Positions 7,981-15,859 of a stretch of DNA of 49,978 nucleotides are shown piece by piece (within the stretch, counting starts at the first letter, position 1; every line of letters begins with the position of its first letter). The stretch is from positions 1 through 49,978 of the forward strand of contig JAPLJO010000076.1 of NCBI GenBank assembly GCA_026388515.1. The letters run 5' to 3'. The translations under genes and the position numbers were made by a program. This stretch comes from Deltaproteobacteria bacterium (lineage in GTDB: Bacteria; Desulfobacterota; Syntrophia; Syntrophales; UBA2210). The notes below the pieces were generated by a model, which had not been told where the DNA came from, searched no databases, and saw only the letters and a program-made list of their open reading frames with translations.

Positions 7981-8056
7981 ATTCAGGCGATTTTTGTGAA
8001 AATCTGCACATTATTGGGATGAAAAACGTGAAAGTTTGCACGTTTTTCGCCTGAAT
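7981..8056. repeat. 76-bp nested inverted/direct repeat element
   Basis: The ends are a perfect 10-base inverted repeat, ATTCAGGCGA (7981-7990) and TCGCCTGAAT (8047-8056). Inside is a 10-base stem GAAAAACGTG (8021-8030) / CACGTTTTTC (8039-8048) with an 8-base loop. A 14-base direct repeat also occurs: GTGAAAATCTGCAC (7996-8009) and GTGAAAGTTTGCAC (8028-8041), with 12 identical bases. It lies 23 bases after the antitoxin stop. It could be a MITE-like element, a recombination site or, through the inner stem, a terminator. Confidence 0.7.
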
Positions 8057-8076
8057 GACGTAATAGACAGGAATTA

Positions 8077-8230
8077 TTTAACTTCTCCCTCCACTATTCG
8101 GATCTCCTCTTCCGTGAGTTTGTAGAACTCATGCACAAGGCAGTTTCCAGATGTGGTCATTGTTTCCCCTTGCGCGACTCCTGTCGGATTGCCACTGTCA
8201 TGCGCGGTTCGGCATTTACTGTGTGGCGAG
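8077..8230 (-). pseudogene. Probable remnant of a longer gene's 3' end
   Basis: Read on the minus strand, one frame ends GNCLVHEFYKLTEEEIRIVEGEVK and stop at 8077. This tail looks like the C-terminus of large DNA methylase/restriction-type proteins, where a LVYELYGLTEEEI-like segment is common. No full gene precedes it: the frame continues only to about 8230 without a convincing start, and a second frame is open over 8169-8204. I read it as a decayed 3' end, but the family match is from memory of short motifs and is weak. Confidence 0.3.
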
Positions 8231-8258
8231 TAAGGTTTCTATTTTGATGCTGGTGGCT

Positions 8259-8459
8259 TCAAGGTATTATACTTGCAATCCTCTTCCTGACGCGGCGTTC
8301 GATAGCTTCACTGTCGAGTTCGGGGTGCATCGCTCGTTCCGACACTCTCAGGAGAGAAAGCGTCATCTCCCATAGTGAAAAAGTAATCCCGAGCTTTTCC
8401 TCTCCGGACATGCGGCGGTACAGTTCTATCTGCTGGCGGGCACCTTCTTCCGGTTCCAT
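8259..8459 (-). CDS. Small conserved protein of unknown function
   Basis: The 66-residue, charged helical protein (EPEEGARQQIELYRRMSGEEKLGITFSLWEMTLSLLRVSERAMHPELDSEAIERRVRKRIASI) resembles a widespread family of small bacterial proteins with a YRxMSxEEKL...HPxxSxExIxRxVxxR pattern. I cannot name a function. The ATG at 8459 is chosen because AGGAGGT at 8464-8470 (minus strand) is properly spaced; an in-frame GTG at 8465 would overlap that site. It lies in the accessory stretch between the toxin-antitoxin genes and the efflux genes, antisense to both, upstream of the apparent gene remnant. Confidence 0.7.
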   Translation of the reverse strand: MEPEEGARQQIELYRRMSGEEKLGITFSLWEMTLSLLRVSERAMHPELDSEAIERRVRKRIASIIP

Positions 8460-8638
8460 CACCACCTCCTTGAAATGTCTTTAACCTTACCGGAACAAAT
8501 CAAATAATCAAGTTAATCTTGCAAGTTAAAGGCGTATACCCGTCATTTGTCAGGCATGAGGTTTGAGCTTGAATCAATTGCCGGAAAAAGCTATTGTGCG
8601 CGGAACAAATTCTGATTGAGGGAAAAGGACGGAGAAAG

Positions 8639-9736
8639 ATGGCAGCAGAAGCGGGGACGAATAATAATAACGATCGCAGAAAAAAAATCGCCCTTCTCAT
8701 TATTACTGTTATGGCTGTCGTCGGTGTGGTGACGGTGTTTCTCTACATGCAATACCAGAAGACCCACATTACGACGGACGATGCCTATGTGACGGGCCGG
8801 ATTCACGTGATTGCGTCAAAAGTGCCCGGTACGGTGAAGGCACTCCTCGTACAGGATAACCAACCTGTGAAGAAGGGGGAGCTTCTACTTGAAATTGACC
8901 AGAGCGACTACGATGTCCGCGTGCGCGAGGCCGAGGCGGCCCTCGGCGAAGAAAAAGCGAAGCTCGATGAACTGGCAGTCAAGGTTGACGTGGCGAAAAA
9001 ACAGCTTTCCGAGCAGGCCTCTCGCATCTCATCGGCGAAGGCGAACCTCAGGCTCCAGGAAGCGAAACTGAAACAGGCGGAAGCCGATTTGAAACGGGCG
9101 GAAAGTCTCTTTGCAAAGGAAATCATACCATCGGATCAGGTGGAAAAGGCCCGCACCGCCTATGATGTCACCTTGGCAGGGGTCGATGCGTCCCGTGAAG
9201 ACCTGAAACAGGCCGAGCTCGCCCTTGAAACCCGCCGGTCGCTGGTCGTACAGGCCGAGGCGGCGCTCAACTCCCAAGAATATATTATCAGGAAACAAGA
9301 GGCGACCCTGGAATCGGAAACGCTTCGTCAGGGGTATACAAAAATTGAGAGTCCTGTGGAAGGCTTCGTGACAGAGAGATCCGTCGAGGCAGGCAACCAG
9401 GTACAGGCGGGACAGCCGCTTCTCGCGGTGGTGCCTCTCAATGATGTCTGGGTGGTGGCGAACTATAAAGAAACGCAGGTAAAAAGTATCAAGCCGGGAC
9501 AAAAGGTGAAAATAAGGGTGGATGCCTTTGGCGGCAAGACCTTCGAGGGTGTCGTGCACAGTATTATGGCGGGCACCGGCTCGGTATTTTCCCTTTTCCC
9601 ACCGGAGAACGCGACGGGGAGTTATGTAAAGGTGGTCCAGAGAATTCCCGTAAAGATCGAGCTCAAAAGCGGAACCGATCCGGACCACATCCTCAGGGTG
9701 GGGATGTCGGTGGTTCCCACCATCCTCGTTGATTAA
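8639..9736 (+). CDS. EmrA-type membrane fusion protein
   Basis: The 365-residue periplasmic adaptor links an inner-membrane exporter to an outer-membrane channel. One membrane segment (about residues 15-36, IALLIITVMAVVGVVTVFLY) is followed by TTDDAYVTGRIHVIASKVPGTV (biotinyl-lipoyl half). A long alpha-hairpin coiled coil follows (about 75-215, rich in EAALGEEKAKLDEL-like heptads), then the second lipoyl half (ESPVEGFVTERSVEAGNQV) and a beta-barrel. ATG at 8639 with GGAG 4 bases upstream is preferred to the TTG at 8594. The DHA2 transporter gene begins 20 bases after its stop. No TolC-like gene is in the window. Confidence 0.92.
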   Translation: MAAEAGTNNNNDRRKKIALLIITVMAVVGVVTVFLYMQYQKTHITTDDAYVTGRIHVIASKVPGTVKALLVQDNQPVKKGELLLEIDQSDYDVRVREAEAALGEEKAKLDELAVKVDVAKKQLSEQASRISSAKANLRLQEAKLKQAEADLKRAESLFAKEIIPSDQVEKARTAYDVTLAGVDASREDLKQAELALETRRSLVVQAEAALNSQEYIIRKQEATLESETLRQGYTKIESPVEGFVTERSVEAGNQVQAGQPLLAVVPLNDVWVVANYKETQVKSIKPGQKVKIRVDAFGGKTFEGVVHSIMAGTGSVFSLFPPENATGSYVKVVQRIPVKIELKSGTDPDHILRVGMSVVPTILVD

Positions 9737-9756
9737 TTTCCCCCGGAAGAATCCCT

Positions 9757-11277
9757 ATGGCGGCACAGGTGAATAAATGGGTCGTCGGCCTGACGGTGAT
9801 GATCCCCACGCTCATGGTGGTCGTGGACACGTCGGTAGTCAACGTCGCCCTCGACCATATCAGGGGAAGCCTCTCCGCCGGAATCGAAGAAACCACCTGG
9901 TCCATCACCTCCTATCTCGCGGCGAACGCGGTGGTCATTCCCATGGCGGGATGGCTTGCCCGTATCTTCGGAAGAAAACGATACCTTATATTTTCAATTG
10001 TGCTCTTCACCCTGAGTTCGCTCCTGTGCGGCCTTTCATGGAGCATCGAAAGCCTGATTTTTTTCAGGGTTCTCCAGGGACTCGGTGGCGGGGCACTGCA
10101 GCCGCTCTCCCAGGCTATCCTGCTGGAGACGTTCCCTCCCAAACAGCACGGTATAGCGATGGCCGTCTTCGGTGTCGGCGTTATGTTCGGTCCTATCATC
10201 GGGCCGTTCCTGGGCGGGTGGATTACCGACAACTGGTCGTGGCACTGGGTTTTCTTCATCAACATTCCCATCGGCATATTCTCGGTCCTGATGTGCCTTA
10301 TCGTTATCACTGATCCTGACTACGTGAAGAAAGCGCTCGTAAAAATTGACTACTGGGGGCTGATGCTGCTGGGACTCGGGGTGGGGTGCCTCCAGATGGT
10401 CCTTGACCGGGGGCAGAGTCAGGACTGGTTCGCGTCCCCCTCTATCACCTGGCTCACCGTCATTTCTGTGATTGCGCTGGCCTTTTTTATCGTGGTGGAA
10501 CTCTTTGCCGAGCACCCCATCGTTGACCTGAGGGAATTCAGGAATCCTTCATTCGCCCTTGGCAACGTGGCTGTCTTTTTCATCATGGTCAATCTATTCG
10601 GCAATCTCATCCTTCCCCCGATTTACGTGCAGACACTTATGGGATACACGGCGATTCTTGCGGGCATGGTTATCATGCCGGGCGGGATTGCGAGCCTTTT
10701 TGCCATGCCGGTTGTAGGCAGGCTGATTAACGTCTTCAATCCGAAATACATCATTGTATTCGGGATACTGATAATGGTCTTTGCCGCCCATCTCATGTCC
10801 CAGTTCAGCCTCCAGGCCGATTTTATGACAATAGTACAGCCGAGAATCATCTTTGGAGTCGGCATGGCATGCATGTTTATTCCTCTCATGACGCTCACGT
10901 TATCGAGCATTCCGAAAGAGGAAATGGGAAACGCAACATCTATCTTTAACCTGTTGCGAAACCTGGGAGGCAGCGTCGGTGTCGCCTTTGTGACGACCAT
11001 GCTGTCGCGGCGATACCAGTTTCACCATGCCCGCCTTGCGGAACACATGTCGCCTTTTGAACTGCCCTATTACACGGGATCGCACCAAGTGTCGCAGTAT
11101 CTGATTTACAAGGGTTTTGACGGGAGCATTGCCGATCACGCGGGAGCGGGTGTCATTTATGAGCAGTTGATCCGGCAGGCGCACATGATGGCCTTCAATG
11201 ATGTGTACCATCTGATTTCCATCATGATGCTCACGATGATTATACCCGTCATGTTCATGCGAGCGACGAAACACTGA
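9757..11277 (+). CDS. DHA2-family MFS multidrug exporter (EmrB-like)
   Basis: The 506-residue protein has the 14 membrane segments of the DHA2 drug:proton antiporters. The TM1 motif LMVVVDTSVVNVALDHI is intact, including the acidic residue. The loop after TM2 keeps GWLARIFGRKR, and the antiporter motif appears in FGVGVMFGPIIGPFLGGWITDNWSWHWVFFINIPIGI. With the preceding adaptor it should form an EmrAB pump that ejects hydrophobic toxins or uncouplers across both membranes, given an outer-membrane partner. The substrate is unknown. The gene follows the emrA-like gene by 20 bases. Confidence 0.93.
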   Translation: MAAQVNKWVVGLTVMIPTLMVVVDTSVVNVALDHIRGSLSAGIEETTWSITSYLAANAVVIPMAGWLARIFGRKRYLIFSIVLFTLSSLLCGLSWSIESLIFFRVLQGLGGGALQPLSQAILLETFPPKQHGIAMAVFGVGVMFGPIIGPFLGGWITDNWSWHWVFFINIPIGIFSVLMCLIVITDPDYVKKALVKIDYWGLMLLGLGVGCLQMVLDRGQSQDWFASPSITWLTVISVIALAFFIVVELFAEHPIVDLREFRNPSFALGNVAVFFIMVNLFGNLILPPIYVQTLMGYTAILAGMVIMPGGIASLFAMPVVGRLINVFNPKYIIVFGILIMVFAAHLMSQFSLQADFMTIVQPRIIFGVGMACMFIPLMTLTLSSIPKEEMGNATSIFNLLRNLGGSVGVAFVTTMLSRRYQFHHARLAEHMSPFELPYYTGSHQVSQYLIYKGFDGSIADHAGAGVIYEQLIRQAHMMAFNDVYHLISIMMLTMIIPVMFMRATKH

Positions 11278-11379
11278 TGGGATTCCGGATTTATCTCTTG
11301 GTGCCGAGTCTTGCAATTTCTTCTCTCATACGGTACTCACATCCTGCATTCCATTACTTCGATCGACAGGCGGAATTCC

Positions 11380-12807
11380 ATGACCGACCGTTCCCATCTC
11401 AACGTGTTTCTCAATCCGGAATCCATTGCCGTCATCGGCGCCAGTGAAAAGCCCGGCTCGTGGGGGTCGTTTATCATGGACGGGCTGCAATCCTGGGGCT
11501 GGCCCGGCTCAATCTACCCCGTCAATCCCGGCGTGTCGGCCGTCTGTGGGGTCCCCGCGTACAAAGCCATTGCCGATATTCCCGGTTCTGTTGATCTCGC
11601 GGTCATTGCCATTCCCGAAAAAAATATCGAATCCGTCATTGAGTCGTGCGGCAGAAAGGGTGTCAGAGGAATTTCCATCATCACCGCCGGTTTCAGCGAG
11701 GCGGTGGATGGAGGACGGGAGCGTGAGCTTGCAATAGCGCGGCTCGCACGGTCCTATGGGATGCGTCTCCTCGGCCCCAACATCAGCGGCACCTTCAATC
11801 TCCACGCCCGCTTCAACGCGGCGGCATCACCCGGGAAGATTCTGCTTCCGACACCACTCGCCGGCGTTTGCCAGGGCGGCTATGCCTTTTATGATCTTCT
11901 GGCGTCGGGGGAGTCGCGGGGAATGGGGGTAGGAAAATTCATTCATACGGGAAATGAATGCGACCTCACCGTGACGGACTTCCTCGAACACTTCGGCAAT
12001 GACGATTCCGTGAAGGGCATTCTCATGTATCTCGAAACGGTTCGTGACGGGAGGCGGTTCATGGAAACGGCGCGGGCCGTCACGAAAATAAAACCCGTCG
12101 TCGCCTATAAGGCGGGCAGGACGCCGGGGAGCGCCCGTGCGGCACAGAGCCACACGGGGGCGCTGGCAGGGCGCAGGGAACTCTTCGAGGGATTTTTCAG
12201 CCAGACGGGCATCATGCTTGTGCCTCACATGGAAATTCTCGTTCCGGCGGGACACGCGCTCATCGAGCGGCCGCCCATGCGGGGGAAGCGAATCGGCATC
12301 GTGACCGTGGGGGGTTCCTGGGGAGTTGCGCTGTCTGATGCCATGGAAGAGGCGGGGCTTTTTGTTCCCGAGCTTTCCGGAGAACTTCAGAAAAAACTCA
12401 GGGCTTTCGGAATGCCCCAGAGGGCATCAACGAAAAATCCCGTTGATATCGGGGCGGCGGGATTTGTCTTTTCCGTTGACGACATGGTGGCCATCGGAAG
12501 AGAAGTGCTTCGCTCGGGCGAGGTGGACGCTCTCATCCTGCATGGATTCGGGCGGCCCGGAATGATTGCCCAGGATACACCGGACCCGATCAAGTTCTAC
12601 GCAGAGGTGGAAAAGGCAGTCATCCGCGGCTACGCGGCCCTGGAGGGGGAACTGCAGCGCCCCGTGCTTATCGGAAGTCACTACGCCCCCTCGCAGAGCC
12701 AGGTAATTTTCGATCTCAACAGCGGGGGAATACGCATCTTCAACCGGCTTGACGATGCGGCGGAGATTCTCTTCGTGCTCTCGGAGTACTGGAAGCGAAG
12801 GATCTGA
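11380..12807 (+). CDS. NDP-forming acyl-CoA synthetase, alpha-type only
   Basis: The 475-residue protein holds the CoA-binding Rossmann domain (FLNPESIAVIGASEKPGSWGSF, residues about 8-30) and the two flavodoxin-like ligase domains of ADP-forming acetyl-CoA synthetase alpha subunits. The phosphohistidine site is kept: H258 in AQSHTGALAGR. The ATP-grasp beta part is absent, so a partner is needed for ATP synthesis; the fused enzyme encoded at 13710 could supply it. The gene is first of a same-strand group that includes an SDR and a complete synthetase. ATG at 11380 is chosen because the homologous N-terminus begins there; upstream in-frame codons add unrelated residues. Acyl specificity is unknown. 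Confidence 0.88.
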   Translation: MTDRSHLNVFLNPESIAVIGASEKPGSWGSFIMDGLQSWGWPGSIYPVNPGVSAVCGVPAYKAIADIPGSVDLAVIAIPEKNIESVIESCGRKGVRGISIITAGFSEAVDGGRERELAIARLARSYGMRLLGPNISGTFNLHARFNAAASPGKILLPTPLAGVCQGGYAFYDLLASGESRGMGVGKFIHTGNECDLTVTDFLEHFGNDDSVKGILMYLETVRDGRRFMETARAVTKIKPVVAYKAGRTPGSARAAQSHTGALAGRRELFEGFFSQTGIMLVPHMEILVPAGHALIERPPMRGKRIGIVTVGGSWGVALSDAMEEAGLFVPELSGELQKKLRAFGMPQRASTKNPVDIGAAGFVFSVDDMVAIGREVLRSGEVDALILHGFGRPGMIAQDTPDPIKFYAEVEKAVIRGYAALEGELQRPVLIGSHYAPSQSQVIFDLNSGGIRIFNRLDDAAEILFVLSEYWKRRI

Positions 12808-12873
12808 GCGGCACCGCGCCGCCATAAAGACCGTGAGGTGTAAAGGATCTCTGCGCGGAAGGAGGAATGGAAC

Positions 12874-13713
12874 ATGTCCTTTCGAAGTTACGCCGGGAAG
12901 GCGGTGTACATCACCGGCGGTTCCAGCGGTATCGGGCTTGCCGCGGCCCGACTTTTTTCCTCGCTCGGCGCCCATGTCGTCATATTCGCAAGAGACCGGG
13001 AACGGGGGGAGGCGGCGCGCCGGGAAATAGAAAGGGCCCGCCTCTCGGAGAGCCAGTCAGTCGAGTACGTATCCCTCGACGTGTCGCGTCGTGATGACGT
13101 GGCGGCGGTCATGGAAAAGACAGTCGCGGTATCCGGCCCGCCCGATGTGCTCATCACGTCCGCGGGAATCCAGTATCCCGATTACTTTGAGAAGATTCCC
13201 TCTGAAAAATTCGACGAGATGCTTGGCACCAATTTCGAAGGTACCTGGAACATGATCGCAAGTCTCGTTCCTCACATGAAAAGGAAGGGGGGGCATATCG
13301 TTACCGTCTCCTCCATTGCCGGCATCATCGGCGTATTCGGCTACACCGCCTACAGCGCGACAAAATTCGCCGTCATAGGTTTTTCGGAATCCCTCCGGAG
13401 TGAACTGAAGAGGTATGGAATCACCGTGTCGGTCCTCTGCCCTCCCGATACGGACACGCCGGGGCTCGCCGAGGAGAACAGGACAAAACCGGCGGAGACG
13501 CGGGCCATCGCGGGGAACGCCGGCATCATGAAGCCCGACGACGTGGCGCGGGCGCTTGTGGCCGGGATGGAGCGGGGAACATTTCTCATCATCCCCGGCT
13601 TTGAAGGGAAGTTTGTGTGCTTCGCAAAACGGCTTCTTCCCCGGCTTGTGGAATTCATGATGGACAGGGACATCCGCAGGGTAGCGCGAAGGAGCGGCAG
13701 GCTTCAGGCATGA
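12874..13713 (+). CDS. SDR reductase, 3-ketosphinganine-reductase type
   Basis: The 279-residue short-chain dehydrogenase has the cofactor motif TGGSSGIG (14-21) and the catalytic set S147, Y160 and K164 (YSATK). The stretch after the active site, PPDTDTPGLAEENRTKPAET, closely follows 3-ketodihydrosphingosine reductase (KDSR), where the same PPDTDTPG..EENRTKP occurs. The likely reaction is NADPH-dependent reduction of a long-chain 3-keto group. A C-terminal hydrophobic or amphipathic patch (LIIPGFEGKFVCFAKRLLPRLVEFMM) could touch the membrane. GGAGG precedes the ATG. It overlaps the next gene (ATGA), so it is co-translated with the acyl-CoA synthetase. Whether the substrate is a sphingoid base or another keto-lipid is open. 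Confidence 0.82.
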   Translation: MSFRSYAGKAVYITGGSSGIGLAAARLFSSLGAHVVIFARDRERGEAARREIERARLSESQSVEYVSLDVSRRDDVAAVMEKTVAVSGPPDVLITSAGIQYPDYFEKIPSEKFDEMLGTNFEGTWNMIASLVPHMKRKGGHIVTVSSIAGIIGVFGYTAYSATKFAVIGFSESLRSELKRYGITVSVLCPPDTDTPGLAEENRTKPAETRAIAGNAGIMKPDDVARALVAGMERGTFLIIPGFEGKFVCFAKRLLPRLVEFMMDRDIRRVARRSGRLQA

Positions 13714-15830
13714 TGAATGACCTTACCTATTTTTTCAACCCCCGTTCCATCGCCGTGGTGGGTGCATCCTACCATGAAGGGAAAATCGGATACCGGCTTG
13801 TCTACAATATCGTGAAGGGCGGCTATAAGGGAGAGATCTTCCCCATAAACCCGAAGGCGGGGGAGATTCTCGGCGTCAGGGTGTATGAGCATCTCAACGC
13901 CGTCGACGCCGTTCCCGATGTGGCACTGATCGTCGTGCCGGCGGCGCAGGTTCCCGACGCGATTGAGGAGTGCGGACGGAAGGAAGTGAAATTTGCAGTC
14001 ATCATTTCGTCGGGATTTTCCGAGACGGGCAAAAGCGGGGCCGAAAAGGAAATCGCGTCATGCGCCCGCGGGTACGGAATGCGCATCCTCGGACCGAACG
14101 TCTTCGGCATCTATTCCGCGACGGTGTCTTTGAACGCGACCTTCGGGGTGACGGACATCCCGCCGGGGGACGTGGCAATCATCACGCAAAGCGGGGCCCT
14201 GGGGCTGGCGATGATAGGGAAGACCGCCGTCGAGAACATGGGGCTTTCCGCCATCTGTTCCGTGGGGAACAAGAGCGACCTCAACGAAGCCGACCTCCTC
14301 GAATATCTGATGACCCAGGACGAGACCAAGGTCATCCTCATGTACATAGAGGGCGTGAAAGACGGAGAGCGCCTGGTGGAGATGCTGAAGGAGGTCACCC
14401 GCCGCAAGCCCGTGATTGTCATAAAGTCGGGGCGCTCCCGGCGGGGCGCCATCGCCGCCGCCTCGCACACGGGTTCTCTGGCGGGGGCGGACAATGTGTT
14501 CAGTGATATCATGCGACAGTGCGGGGTTCTGAGGGCGGAAACAATCGACGAAGCCTTCCAGTGGTGCAGCTTTATTTCCGAGAGTCCCGTCCCTCACGGG
14601 GAGAATACCGTCATTATCACCAACGGCGGCGGCGTGGGAGTCATGGCCGCCGACGCATGCGAAAAATATGAAATTCCGCTCTATGATGATATTGCCGGGC
14701 TGGAAAAATTATTCGGGCCCGCGATTCCCCCGTTCGGCTCGTTTAAAAATCCCATCGATCTTACGGGACAGGCGTCGGCCATCAATTACGCGCAGGCCCT
14801 CAATGCCGCCCTCGAGAGCGACACCGTGAATGCCGTGATAGCCATTATATGCGGCACACCCGATGTGAGTCCGGAGATTCTGGCGGCCATGGTGAAGGAT
14901 GTATGCGGACAGTTCAAGAAGAAGGAAAAACTCATCACCTTTTCACTCTTCGGCGGATTGGAAACCGAGAAGTGCCTCTCGATGCTCGCGAAAGAAAGGG
15001 TTCCCGCCTACGGCGATGTGTACCGGGCGGTATCGTCGATGGGCGCCCTCTATGCGTACCGGCGCGCCCTTGCGGAGGCGGGGGAGAGTTCGTGTGATGC
15101 AGTCATAGATGTCGACGCGGGCGCCATCGATGCGCTGGTGGAACAGGTGAGGGCGGGAGGCAGATTTTTCCTGCTCGCCCATGAGGCACAGGAAGTGATG
15201 AAGGCGGCGGGAATCACGGTGCCCCGGACGGAGATTGCGGCGACGCTCGAAGATGCCGTTACACGTGCGAGGGCTATCGGATTTCCCGTGGTCATGAAGG
15301 TGGTTTCGAGGGATATCATCCACAAGAGCGATGCAGGAGGCGTCATCCTCGATATAGACAACGAAAAGGAAGTGATTGACGCGTACGAGGCAATCATGCG
15401 CAACTGCCGGACGAAGGCGCCGTCAGCGCAGATAGAGGGTATTGAAATCACCGAAATGGTCTCGGAGGGGATAGAAATTATCGCCGGGGCCAGAAAAGAT
15501 CCCTCGTTCGGTCCGGTCGTCATGGTCGGCCTCGGAGGAATCTACGTGGAGGTCATGAAGGATGTGGCATTCAGGGCATATCCCGGGGAACGCCGCCAGC
15601 TCCTTGCCATGATAAAGGAAATCAAGTCGTACCCTTTGCTTCTGGGTGTGCGCGGCGCCGGCAGAAAGGATATCGAAGGTCTTGTGGAGGTGATTGCGAA
15701 GCTCGGCGCGATCGTCAGCCGGTGCTCCGGCATCACCGATATCGAAATCAATCCCCTTGTCGTCTATGAGAAGGAACGGGGCGTCAAGGCGGTTGACGTG
15801 AGGATATTGCTCTCAGGGGATTCAAAGTAA
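13710..15830 (+). CDS. ADP-forming acyl-CoA synthetase, fused alpha-beta
   Basis: The 706-residue enzyme interconverts acyl-CoA, ADP and Pi with acid, CoA and ATP. Residues 1-460 form the alpha part: the CoA-binding domain begins FFNPRSIAVVGASYHEGKIG, and H253 in ASHTGSLAG is the phosphohistidine. Residues about 480-700 are the ATP-grasp beta part (GFPVVMKVVSRDIIHKSDAGGVILDI and GPVVMVGLGGIYVEVMKDVAFRAYP). The ATG at 13710 overlaps the SDR stop. The gene lies in a same-strand run with an alpha-only paralogue and a P-loop/DRTGG protein. In a fermenting or syntrophic anaerobe it would conserve energy from acyl-CoA as ATP. Confidence 0.93.
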   Translation: MMNDLTYFFNPRSIAVVGASYHEGKIGYRLVYNIVKGGYKGEIFPINPKAGEILGVRVYEHLNAVDAVPDVALIVVPAAQVPDAIEECGRKEVKFAVIISSGFSETGKSGAEKEIASCARGYGMRILGPNVFGIYSATVSLNATFGVTDIPPGDVAIITQSGALGLAMIGKTAVENMGLSAICSVGNKSDLNEADLLEYLMTQDETKVILMYIEGVKDGERLVEMLKEVTRRKPVIVIKSGRSRRGAIAAASHTGSLAGADNVFSDIMRQCGVLRAETIDEAFQWCSFISESPVPHGENTVIITNGGGVGVMAADACEKYEIPLYDDIAGLEKLFGPAIPPFGSFKNPIDLTGQASAINYAQALNAALESDTVNAVIAIICGTPDVSPEILAAMVKDVCGQFKKKEKLITFSLFGGLETEKCLSMLAKERVPAYGDVYRAVSSMGALYAYRRALAEAGESSCDAVIDVDAGAIDALVEQVRAGGRFFLLAHEAQEVMKAAGITVPRTEIAATLEDAVTRARAIGFPVVMKVVSRDIIHKSDAGGVILDIDNEKEVIDAYEAIMRNCRTKAPSAQIEGIEITEMVSEGIEIIAGARKDPSFGPVVMVGLGGIYVEVMKDVAFRAYPGERRQLLAMIKEIKSYPLLLGVRGAGRKDIEGLVEVIAKLGAIVSRCSGITDIEINPLVVYEKERGVKAVDVRILLSGDSK

Positions 15831-15859
15831 TTTGACGAGTCCGTCACGAGGTGGAACCC

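Noticed and set aside
8151-8375. A plus-strand frame of 74 codons in the accessory gap
   Set aside because: It lacks a ribosome site and overlaps the better supported minus-strand small gene at 8259-8459.
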